Shown: positions 1 to 6,956 of the stretch, in pieces
Numbering within the stretch: position 1 is the stretch's first letter
How the letters are laid out: each line of letters starts with the position of its first letter
Origin: CAZLBV01 sp964557845
GTDB taxonomy: Bacteria > Acidobacteriota > Aminicenantia > Aminicenantales > Aminicenantaceae
DNA length: 7,242 bases
NCBI GenBank assembly: GCA_964557845.1
Contig: CAZLBV010000003.1
Location: 1 to 7,242 of the forward strand
Reading direction: 5' to 3'
Notes under the pieces: generated by a model
Seen by the model: the letters and a program-made list of their open reading frames with translations, nothing else
Database searches by the model: none
Told to the model about the DNA's origin: nothing
Made by a program: the position numbers and the translations under genes

Positions 1-813
1 ATATTCGAGCCGAGGAAAGCCTATCGGGTGAGGTATCGTTCTTATAGAAGGTCACCGGCTGATCCAGAATATCCATCACCTGGTGTAATGATAGACTATT
101 ATTTTTTAGTTAAACTGGAAGAAGAAGTTATTCTTGAGATATCTGACACTTCCGGCCATCTCATTAGAAAATTTTCCAGTGAATCGGGTAGTCCACGGCT
201 AACAGCAGATGCCGGAATACATAGGTTCAACTGGGATATGCGTCATGAATTACCAGGTGAATCAAGCACAGATGAACCCGGCAGCAGAGGCAGTTTTCGT
301 GGGAGGAGTGGTCCTATGGTTGTGCCCGGAGCCTATAAAGCAACTTTAAGAACTGCTGGCTGGAGTCAAACCGTTGATTTTGAGATCCTAATGGATCCAA
401 GAGCATCAGCAGATGGAGTGACCCTTTCAGATTTGCGGGCGCAGGAACGGCTCAGTCTTGATATCTTAAAACTGCTCGACTCCGCACAAAATGCTGTCGA
501 TCTGATAGATGAAGGGAAAAAACAGCTAACAGCCGAGATCGATTCAGGAGGCCGAAAAGGGCGACAAGCAAGACTGAAGGAACAACGGCTTTCTGAAATA
601 CGGCAACAATTTGAAACTGCAGAAGGGATATATCCCCAGCCGGCACTCATCGACCAGATCAGATATCTTTACAGCATGCTTGACAGAGCCGATCAAAAAC
701 CGGGACGTGATGCTTACCAAAGATTCGATGAACTTACGGTGATCGTAAATAAATATATCGTTGAAATCAAACAAATAGTTACCCCGGCCATAGGGGCGCC
801 ATCCATTGATTAA
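1..813 (+). CDS. C-terminal part of exported BNR/sortilin-repeat (glycosyl hydrolase-like) protein, 5' truncated
   Basis: The frame is open from base 1 and ends at TAA 811-813, giving 270 visible residues; the N-terminal part lies outside the window. The GTG at 28 is an internal codon, because in-frame coding sequence precedes it (IFEPRKAYRV). Residues about 35-130 resemble the FlgD-like Ig domain that closes many large secreted BNR/VPS10-type repeat proteins: a strand pattern with 'ISDTSGHLIRKF', then 'AGIHRFNWDMR', then 'VVPGAYKATLRTAGWSQ', followed by 'FEILMDPRAS'. The remaining ~130 residues are charged and helical ('TLSDLRAQERLSLDILKLL', 'RQARLKEQRLSEIRQQ'), as in the tail of these proteins. 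Databases often label the family 'glycosyl hydrolase' because of its beta-propeller repeats, but catalysis is not established and no catalytic residues fall in this fragment. It converges on the minus-strand sugar cluster and is not part of that transcript. The family assignment is fairly sure; its role is unknown. Confidence 0.8.
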   Translation: MFEPRKAYRVRYRSYRRSPADPEYPSPGVMIDYYFLVKLEEEVILEISDTSGHLIRKFSSESGSPRLTADAGIHRFNWDMRHELPGESSTDEPGSRGSFRGRSGPMVVPGAYKATLRTAGWSQTVDFEILMDPRASADGVTLSDLRAQERLSLDILKLLDSAQNAVDLIDEGKKQLTAEIDSGGRKGRQARLKEQRLSEIRQQFETAEGIYPQPALIDQIRYLYSMLDRADQKPGRDAYQRFDELTVIVNKYIVEIKQIVTPAIGAPSID

Positions 814-3800
814 AATAATCTCAATTCAGCTAAGGAAGCAAATTCCTGTTCGGAAAATCCTTCGAGCGCTTCCATTTTTATATATCTGGCTGAACGGGGA
901 CGGGGTAGACGGAGTATTTGAGGATCGCTGGTAAGAAGAAATTTTGCAGTTATAACCGGGCCTCCCCACCATTCTCCATCATTGCTTAAATACAGATAGA
1001 CCACGGAGATCAGCCCGTTGAGATTTCCATCTTGACGGGGAATGAGCTCAAATCCTGATAATGTTTTTCTCTCTCCAAGATCAATTACTATTTCATGTGG
1101 ATATTCATATTCACCCTCTTCCCAAGGTGTGTGCCAGAATGTTGATGGGTCATCGTCGATAATCAGTTCTGCTTCATGTCCAGGCACTTGACTGTCATAT
1201 TCAATGACATGGGCTGTGTCCAGTAAAGAGGGGGGATTGAGTAATGTTCGAAGGTCTTCGACCGAAACTACAACCTTGGGTTGAAAGTAAGGACTTTCCA
1301 CGTACTTTAGTAAACTATAATACAATTGTCTGAGAGCATATGACGTGGATAAGTCTCCGGTAAAATCAATTGAGGTGATTAATATTTTTCCGGAACCGGT
1401 CTTGGCTTCAAAAACCAAACCTAACCTCCGGTTTTCAAACCAATCATCTATCACTCGGATTATGGGTTCAAGTGAAGCTGGAAAATCGTCCAATGATATA
1501 GCTTTTGCCCGATGGATTATCTCCCACCACTGCCAGTTACTGTGGAATTCAGTCGGAAATGCGTTTAAGGCGGGGTGGTTTGGGTCACAGAGAATACCTA
1601 AAGTGTGTGGTTTTTGTTTTCCTGTCCAAGCTGTATTCCAGAAAATGGGGGAAAAACCCAATCCGATGCGGCCCCCTTTTTCAGGGCAGAGGCTTCTTCT
1701 GGGAATAGTCAAGAATACAGATCCTCCTGAATCAAGATGGTTTACAACTTCCTCTTCCAAAGAGGAGGCAACCACGACTTCTGTTCCATTATCGAGACCT
1801 ATTACTTCAGGATAAACCCAAAAGGACCAGGAGTTTTTATTTTGGTTTATGCTGGCCACCAGATCATACCTGGAGGGCGCTTTCGCTGAGTCGAGGGGCC
1901 ACTGGACCAGGCCTAAAGGGATATTATTGCCAACAGGAATGGAGAGTTGTGAAAAAGATCCTTCTGCAATTATCTGACCGGTTGAATCCTGAATAAACCA
2001 TAAAGGCTTGACATCTGCCAGAGTATGTTCACCAAAGTGGGCTGCTTCTATATCTGCAGTAAATGTTTGACCGGTAGTGAAGATACGTTTATCCATCCGG
2101 GCAAGGGGAACTGTAGGAGAGCAGAATTGTGAGAATTCCTGAGATTGAATATATCCTTTCTGATCCCAGAACGCATCGAGGATCCCTACCAAAGCAGTTC
2201 CCTGACCAGGGAAATCATGCAGGTCCAGTAATTGAAATCCCGCCAGTCCCTGTGTCCGCAAGGCAGCTTCAATCTCGGCTTTATAACAAAGAGCCTGCAG
2301 TTTACCCGAAGCCTGCAGAAAATTTCCGGCTAAATGTCCCATATGATTTTTTTGAAGTGTATCCCGGAAAATTTCGAAATTTCGAGCCATCAAAAAACCA
2401 TTGTATTTGGGAATCTCTTCGAAATTCGGGTAAACACACCATTGTCCTATCTCATGGCTGACAACAGGCTTATCATAGTTTTCTATAACATCCCTGAAAT
2501 CAAATCGAGTTTGGGGAGGCTGGCTGTTAATAATGCTGGAAAGGCCGGCGCCCCAAAGCTGGATCCTCGGTTCATAGGTAGAATGATAATCACTGTCTTC
2601 GATGACAGGCCATCCGGCAGCGCTGGTATAGACCCTGCGGGGATCTTTATTCTTCCAATATCGGACAAATTCACTCAAAAAAGATACCTGATTTTCTCCA
2701 GACGGTTCATTCCCATAGGCAAACAAACAAAAGGAAGGATGATTACCGTAGGTTTTTATGATTCGCCTGCTTTCTTCGTAAAGCCAGTTATCAAAAGGCT
2801 TTCCAGTTCCCACTTCCGTCCATGCTCCGCATTCAACTTGAAGATAAAAACCCAATTGATCCGCTGCATCAAAGGCAGCCTCTGGGGGACACCAGGAGTG
2901 AAAACGCATGTGATTCAACCCGTGGTCACGGCAGATCTGAAAAATCCGAAGCCATGCAGCTTTATCCATGGCAGGGTAACCGGTATTGGGAAATATGCAG
3001 CATTCCAGAGTCCCACGGAGGAAAGTAGGCCTGCCATTAATAATAAAATATTTGCCTTTGGTTTCAAATTCCCGCATACCAAATGAAACAAATTTCTCAT
3101 CAACAAAAGAGTCTCCTTTGATTTGAACAGATAATCTATAAAGAGCAGGATGAAACTCATCCCAGAGAAAAACTCTGTCACCCAAGTTATATTGAGCAGT
3201 AATAAGATTGATCCCTGAATTAAATTCTGATTCCAACTCAAGGGATTTCACTTTATTTTTTTTTGATCCCGCTAAGGAATATGCTGAGATCCTCAATTTT
3301 CCCTTTTGGATCGTGTCCAGGCTATTTATGGCCGTTATTTCAACTTTTACCTTATTGTTTTTAATATCCGGAATGGTCCTTATGCTGTCGATAAAAACCC
3401 TGTCCAAAGCTTGAAGATGTATCTGCCCGATAACACCATTCCAGTTAGTCTGTGTATGGTCAGTGACACTATGAGCATTGATTCCCACATCAACGGTTAA
3501 TCTATTGTCCACATAAAGTGTCAAAGTATGTAAACCGGGATTAAGATAATTGGTAAGATCGTATTGGTGGGGAACAGCAAGGCTGTTGCGGCTTGCGATA
3601 AAATGATCATCCACCCAGAGCTGTGTATTCCAATGGCAGCGCTCTAGATAAAGAAAGGTTTGTTTGCTTCTCCAGGTTTCTGGTATAGACACTTGTTTTT
3701 GATACCATGCAGCCCCCACATAGTGCTTTTTTGGCTGAAGCCAAAATGGTATTTTGATGTTGCCTGGTTTTCTGTAATCGGCATATTTTTCTTCTGTAAA

Positions 3801-4076
3801 CCAGGATCTGTCCACAATTTGCCCGGTCCATTTTGTTTGGATTGTTACCTCATCACCATATCCGTTCTCTTGAAGAGATCCGGGGAGTGAAATGGTGCCC
3901 TCAAGATCTTGAATAAACCATTCTTCTTTAATCCCGGCATCCATTTCATCTAATCTAAAGTTCCATTGCCCCTCAAGAAGGATCCGGTTGTATTCTCTGA
4001 CATTTTGTTTTTTGCAGGAAAATAACACTGCTCCAGATACCAGTAATATCAATACAATAAATTTTTTACGATGCAT
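810..4076 (-). CDS. Glycoside hydrolase family 2 lipoprotein with C-terminal F5/8 type C (discoidin) domain
   Basis: This is a complete 1088-residue exo-glycosidase candidate of the beta-galactosidase/beta-glucuronidase/beta-mannosidase clan. The N-terminus is a lipoprotein signal: basic MHRKK, a hydrophobic stretch, then lipobox LFS|C with Cys21, so it should be exported and lipid-anchored. Domains in order: jelly-roll sugar-binding domain (~32-225, with 'LEGQWNFRLD' and 'LYLERCHWNTQLWVDD'); Ig-like domain (~226-335); TIM barrel (~336-640, opening 'FIINGRPTFLRG'). The general acid/base is predicted as Glu457 in 'YGNEPSG' and the nucleophile as Glu542 in 'SHEIGQW'. Then follow a beta-domain (~655-757), a Rossmann/GATase-like stretch (~758-930) and a discoidin-type carbohydrate-binding domain (~945-1088, 'IDDDPSTFWHTPW', 'IVIDLGERKTLSGFEL', 'ARYIKMEAL'). 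The start is supported by a good Shine-Dalgarno. It is the last gene of the cluster, 11 bp after the symporter. Substrate cannot be read from sequence; the family covers beta-galactosides, glucuronides, mannosides and others. Family membership is very sure, specificity is not. Confidence 0.93.
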   Translation of the reverse strand: MHRKKFIVLILLVSGAVLFSCKKQNVREYNRILLEGQWNFRLDEMDAGIKEEWFIQDLEGTISLPGSLQENGYGDEVTIQTKWTGQIVDRSWFTEEKYADYRKPGNIKIPFWLQPKKHYVGAAWYQKQVSIPETWRSKQTFLYLERCHWNTQLWVDDHFIASRNSLAVPHQYDLTNYLNPGLHTLTLYVDNRLTVDVGINAHSVTDHTQTNWNGVIGQIHLQALDRVFIDSIRTIPDIKNNKVKVEITAINSLDTIQKGKLRISAYSLAGSKKNKVKSLELESEFNSGINLITAQYNLGDRVFLWDEFHPALYRLSVQIKGDSFVDEKFVSFGMREFETKGKYFIINGRPTFLRGTLECCIFPNTGYPAMDKAAWLRIFQICRDHGLNHMRFHSWCPPEAAFDAADQLGFYLQVECGAWTEVGTGKPFDNWLYEESRRIIKTYGNHPSFCLFAYGNEPSGENQVSFLSEFVRYWKNKDPRRVYTSAAGWPVIEDSDYHSTYEPRIQLWGAGLSSIINSQPPQTRFDFRDVIENYDKPVVSHEIGQWCVYPNFEEIPKYNGFLMARNFEIFRDTLQKNHMGHLAGNFLQASGKLQALCYKAEIEAALRTQGLAGFQLLDLHDFPGQGTALVGILDAFWDQKGYIQSQEFSQFCSPTVPLARMDKRIFTTGQTFTADIEAAHFGEHTLADVKPLWFIQDSTGQIIAEGSFSQLSIPVGNNIPLGLVQWPLDSAKAPSRYDLVASINQNKNSWSFWVYPEVIGLDNGTEVVVASSLEEEVVNHLDSGGSVFLTIPRRSLCPEKGGRIGLGFSPIFWNTAWTGKQKPHTLGILCDPNHPALNAFPTEFHSNWQWWEIIHRAKAISLDDFPASLEPIIRVIDDWFENRRLGLVFEAKTGSGKILITSIDFTGDLSTSYALRQLYYSLLKYVESPYFQPKVVVSVEDLRTLLNPPSLLDTAHVIEYDSQVPGHEAELIIDDDPSTFWHTPWEEGEYEYPHEIVIDLGERKTLSGFELIPRQDGNLNGLISVVYLYLSNDGEWWGGPVITAKFLLTSDPQILRLPRPRSARYIKMEALEGFSEQEFASLAELRLF

Positions 4077-4090
4077 TTATAACTCCCTTA
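4077..4090 (-). promoter_or_regulatory. Shine-Dalgarno of the GH2 gene, overlapping the symporter stop codon
   Basis: On the coding strand the sequence is TAAGGGAGTTATAA followed by ATG (4076-4074). The GGGAG core lies six bases before the start, and the first TAA (4090-4088) is the stop codon of the symporter. A ribosome finishing the symporter therefore covers the initiation site of the glycosidase, an arrangement that favours translational coupling. This fixes the GH2 start at 4076. Confidence 0.75.
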
Positions 4091-5620
4091 CCAAAAAACA
4101 ATAAAAAATACAATTACAGCAGCAATGACTGCTAATCCTAACCATAAAACAGATGGAGACGGCCGTAGATCTATTCCGGATTTCACAGGAAGTTTAGCCG
4201 GAACTTTCATGGGTTTCAGATAAGTGATCAACCCCATGATAAAGCAGATAAACACAAAGGTTATAGCCATTCTATTGAGAAATGCAACTTGGCCTAATCT
4301 CCATTGTAAAAGACCATAGATAGGCGCACTGAGAATAAGTGCAGTCACCCCTGCTATAGGCGGAGCCTTTTTGAAAATAAAACCGAAAACAAATGCCGCC
4401 AGTATACCTGGAGAAATATAACCTTGAAATTCTTGGATATAGGTAAAAACTCCTCCAAATTTTGGATCGCTCAACAGAGGAGCAAGCAGACATCCAGCAA
4501 GAACAAATGTCAGGGTTGCCGATCGTCCGGTTGTTAATAAAAATTTTTGAGAAGCCTCTTTTTTCCAGTGCCTCTTGACCAAGTCCATCGTGAATATCGT
4601 TGAGGCAGAGTTAAGCATGGACGCTAAAGAACTGATAACGGCCCCTGCTAATGCGGCAAAAAGAAGACCCCTTAAGCCGGAAGGTATCAATTCCCTGATA
4701 AGAAGGGGATAAGCCTGATCAGGAGTTATCAGGTTTTTTCCATAAAGCTGCACTGCCATTATACCTGGAAAAACAATTGCAAAAGGGACCAAAAGCCAAA
4801 GAGAGGCGGCAAATATTATGCCCAATTGTCCCTGACGCAATGAGCGGGCGGCAAGAGTTCTTTGGACTATAAATTGGTTTAGTCCGCAGTAATAAAAATT
4901 GGGAATCCATAATCCGATCAAGAGTACCGTCCAGGGAAGTTCAGGATGATCTGCCGGAAGGATCATATGCAGGCGATCTGCGCTTCCTTCAAGAAAAGGT
5001 CCGATTCCCCCAACAGCGATGAATCCCAGAACCATGGTCACAAGTCCACCTATAAGCAGCCCCGATCCCTGGAAAAGGTCTGCCCAGGCTACAGCCTTAA
5101 GGCCCCCCCAAGTGGTATAAAGAGCAGCAATAGCTCCGATCAGCCAGACAGCATGAGTTAATTTGATTCCAAAAATTGTATGCAGCGTTAAACCGCCGGA
5201 ATAAAGAACCGCGGTAATAGTAACCGCAACGTAAATAATCATAGTATATAAAGCCATTATTCCCCGGGCAACTGCATTATAACGGTACTCAAGGTATTCG
5301 GGCATAGTGAATATCCCTGCCCTAAGAAACCTGGGAAGAAAAAAGAGTGCCACAAAAATAATCGCTACTGCTCCCAGAAGCTGATACCCGGAAACTGCAA
5401 GACCGATATTGCCGGCGCTCTGTCCGCTCATCCCTACAAATTGCTCTGTGGAAATATTAGCTGCCACTATAGAAAATCCGATGACATACCATTTAAGTCC
5501 TCGTCCGGCTAAAAAATAATCCTCAGTATTTTTTTCGCGGCGGCTCTTCCACATACTGAAAACCACAACTGTTAAAATAAACAGTACAAATAACGAGATA
5601 TCAAACCAGTGAAGGATCAT
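4088..5620 (-). CDS. Sodium/solute symporter (SSS family, SGLT-like), probable sugar importer
   Basis: A 510-residue inner-membrane protein with about 14 hydrophobic helices, the usual size and topology for SGLT-type sodium/sugar symporters. The family signatures are clear: 'YFLAGRGLKWYVIGFSIVAA' (35-54), 'ISTEQFVGMSGQ' (56-67), 'LYTTWGGLKAVAWADLFQG' (167-185), 'NQFIVQRTLAA' (248-258) and 'AVISSLASMLNSASTIFTMD' (327-346). Compared from memory with vSGLT, the Na2 sodium-site residues appear conserved (Ala53, Ile56, Ala327, Ser330, Ser331). Several sugar-contact positions also appear conserved (Gln60, Asn241, Tyr244, Gln396). Two other sugar-contact positions, Glu88 and Lys294 in vSGLT, appear as Gln80 and Gln302. 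Import of a hexose-like sugar driven by sodium is therefore likely, but the substrate may not be galactose. The gene overlaps the UROD-like gene by 20 bp and is followed after 11 bp by the GH2 glycosidase, whose product it would import. The start ATG at 5620 has only a weak AAGAAG ahead of it. Confidence 0.93.
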   Translation of the reverse strand: MILHWFDISLFVLFILTVVVFSMWKSRREKNTEDYFLAGRGLKWYVIGFSIVAANISTEQFVGMSGQSAGNIGLAVSGYQLLGAVAIIFVALFFLPRFLRAGIFTMPEYLEYRYNAVARGIMALYTMIIYVAVTITAVLYSGGLTLHTIFGIKLTHAVWLIGAIAALYTTWGGLKAVAWADLFQGSGLLIGGLVTMVLGFIAVGGIGPFLEGSADRLHMILPADHPELPWTVLLIGLWIPNFYYCGLNQFIVQRTLAARSLRQGQLGIIFAASLWLLVPFAIVFPGIMAVQLYGKNLITPDQAYPLLIRELIPSGLRGLLFAALAGAVISSLASMLNSASTIFTMDLVKRHWKKEASQKFLLTTGRSATLTFVLAGCLLAPLLSDPKFGGVFTYIQEFQGYISPGILAAFVFGFIFKKAPPIAGVTALILSAPIYGLLQWRLGQVAFLNRMAITFVFICFIMGLITYLKPMKVPAKLPVKSGIDLRPSPSVLWLGLAVIAAVIVFFIVFW

Positions 5621-6923
5621 TGATCTTCTTTTTTTGGATGTTGTGAATTATTCCGGAATAATCAAAACCATTAAAATCCCAGACTGCTTGAAACATGGAA
5701 AGTAAATTTTCAATAGGGATATTGCTTTGTATATTATGGATGGAATTAAAAACATATCCGCTGTCTTGGCTGAAAATCTCAAGCCGAGTGATAACTTCCC
5801 GGTAAACTTCATCAGGGGTTCCAAAAGGAAGAGTTTTTTGAGTATCCACCCCACCTCCCCAAAAGACGATGTCACTGCCAAATTCTTTCTTAAGAAATTC
5901 CGGAGCCATATTTTCTGCAGAAGTTTGAACAGGATTAAGAATATCAAATCCAGCATTTATAAAATCAGGCATAAAAGCAGTGACTGAACCACAGGAATGA
6001 ATAAACGTCTTCCAATTTGTCTTCGAATGAATTCTTTTGTTGACTTCTTTATGGAATGGATAAAAAAGGTCGCGATAGGACTGCGGAGAAATAAAGGGAC
6101 CCTTCTGGGTTCCAAAATCAGTCCCGGTAACAAAAACAACATCAATCAAATCTCCGACAGCATCAGCAAGAAGATCGATATTTTTAAGTCCGATCTCACA
6201 TTGTTTTTCAAAAATCGTGTAAATATAGTCCCTGCGGGTCAATGTTGAGACATACCATTCTTCCACATCCCGAATTCCTTTGGGATTTTTCAGCCAAGGA
6301 GCTGGAACCAGAGCAATATCACCAAAGGCCAAACCCGGAAGAGTCAGGAATATTCCGGCATCTGTATCATTAAAAAGTCTCTGGGCATTCTTTTTATAGA
6401 AATCTATATCTTCATCACTTAGAAGCGAAAATTCTTCGAGGTTATCTTCTGGATTTAATGAATTATCATTAATAGGTTCCTGTTGAATGATCGCATCAAA
6501 AAAATAACCATCAACCGGCATTCTGCCCCGCGGAAGAGCGGACAGATCTCCCTCCGGATAAATGAGAAGGTCATTGTTTTTATCTCTTGTTACATTAAAG
6601 TCTCCGGGGACCAACACCTCAGTTCCGTCAAAAAGTGTAAAAGGCTTCCAGCTTTCATTTTTAAAACCGAACATTGTTTTTGGAGAAAAAATCCCTGCTA
6701 CATCCAGACCTAAAACCTGGTAAAAAATTTCATCTATCTCACCCAACATTTGATAGGGTTCAATCACTTTGACTTTAAAATGTTCATCTGGAAGAAGAGC
6801 TTGTCGGAGACGATGGGCTGCTCCTACTCCTATGCCGGTGACCGCACTTGCGCCGAAATCAACCGGGACACGATCCACGCTGTGGTGGTTAATGGCTGCT
6901 TTTAATCTTTGACGGGAACGCAT
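5601..6923 (-). CDS. Uroporphyrinogen decarboxylase-fold protein, cobalamin-methyltransferase-like (MtaA/CmuA-type superfamily)
   Basis: A complete 440-residue soluble protein of the URO-D superfamily, which includes uroporphyrinogen decarboxylase (HemE) and zinc-dependent methylcobalamin methyltransferases. The N-terminus 'SRQRLKAAINHHSVDRVPVDFG' has the family's usual start, which supports the ATG at 6923 although no clear Shine-Dalgarno precedes it. Near the C-terminal half, 'TFIHSCGSV' gives the His309-x-Cys311 metal motif of the methyltransferase branch, followed by 'NPVQTSAENM' and 'FWGGGVDTQKTLPFGTPDEV'. The third zinc ligand, normally Cys in a 'GCG...P.EN' loop, aligns with His396 in 'SIHNIQSNIPIEN'. 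At 440 residues it is longer than the ~340-350 usual for HemE; the extra length lies about 80-165. It is not HemE: the HemE substrate motifs are absent and the neighbours are sugar genes. No corrinoid-binding protein is seen here. Likely a cytoplasmic enzyme acting on the imported sugar or a group on it, but the reaction is unknown. Confidence 0.82.
   Translation of the reverse strand: MRSRQRLKAAINHHSVDRVPVDFGASAVTGIGVGAAHRLRQALLPDEHFKVKVIEPYQMLGEIDEIFYQVLGLDVAGIFSPKTMFGFKNESWKPFTLFDGTEVLVPGDFNVTRDKNNDLLIYPEGDLSALPRGRMPVDGYFFDAIIQQEPINDNSLNPEDNLEEFSLLSDEDIDFYKKNAQRLFNDTDAGIFLTLPGLAFGDIALVPAPWLKNPKGIRDVEEWYVSTLTRRDYIYTIFEKQCEIGLKNIDLLADAVGDLIDVVFVTGTDFGTQKGPFISPQSYRDLFYPFHKEVNKRIHSKTNWKTFIHSCGSVTAFMPDFINAGFDILNPVQTSAENMAPEFLKKEFGSDIVFWGGGVDTQKTLPFGTPDEVYREVITRLEIFSQDSGYVFNSIHNIQSNIPIENLLSMFQAVWDFNGFDYSGIIHNIQKKKINDPSLV
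5617..5635 (-). other. Gene junction with A_AAA_AAG slippery heptamer and ATGA stop/start overlap
   Basis: On the coding strand the end of the UROD-like gene reads CAA AAA AAG AAG ATC AAT GAT in frame. This places A AAA AAG (5634-5628) in the phase required for -1 tandem slippage, as in E. coli dnaX. In the -1 frame the next codons are GAA GAT CAA TGA, so translation would stop at TGA 5619-5617, which overlaps the symporter ATG (5620-5618) as ATGA. Without slippage the protein ends at TGA 5603-5601, inside the symporter gene. The purine-rich AAGAAG (5630-5625) also serves as the weak ribosome binding site for the symporter. The sequence is certain; functional frameshifting is only a possibility. 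Confidence 0.4.
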
Positions 6924-6956
6924 GATATTTTACTGATCGCATTTATTAAATCAATC

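Noticed and set aside
782..796. Possible terminator hairpin CCCC-GGCCATA-GGGG downstream of the GH2 stop
   Set aside because: The stem is only four base pairs, lies inside the coding sequence of the BNR protein and is followed by only scattered T residues on the minus strand, so it does not support a terminator call.
1345..1815. A 156-codon plus-strand open frame inside the GH2 gene
   Set aside because: It is antisense to the C-terminal region of the glycosidase, has low-complexity Ser/Thr-rich sequence and shows no recognisable motif.
2334..3086. A 250-codon plus-strand open frame inside the GH2 gene
   Set aside because: It lies entirely antisense to a well-supported 1088-residue enzyme with clear catalytic motifs. 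Its translation resembles no domain and has no ribosome site; long antisense frames are common over such genes.
5601..6923. Annotation as the heme biosynthesis enzyme HemE
   Set aside because: The protein is about 90 residues longer, carries the His-x-Cys metal motif of the methyltransferase branch and sits among sugar genes, so only superfamily membership is supported.
6941..6951. Small inverted repeat ATTTA-T-TAAAT between the unknown gene and the UROD-like gene
   Set aside because: Eleven AT-only bases in an AT-rich gap are expected by chance and are too short to argue for an operator.
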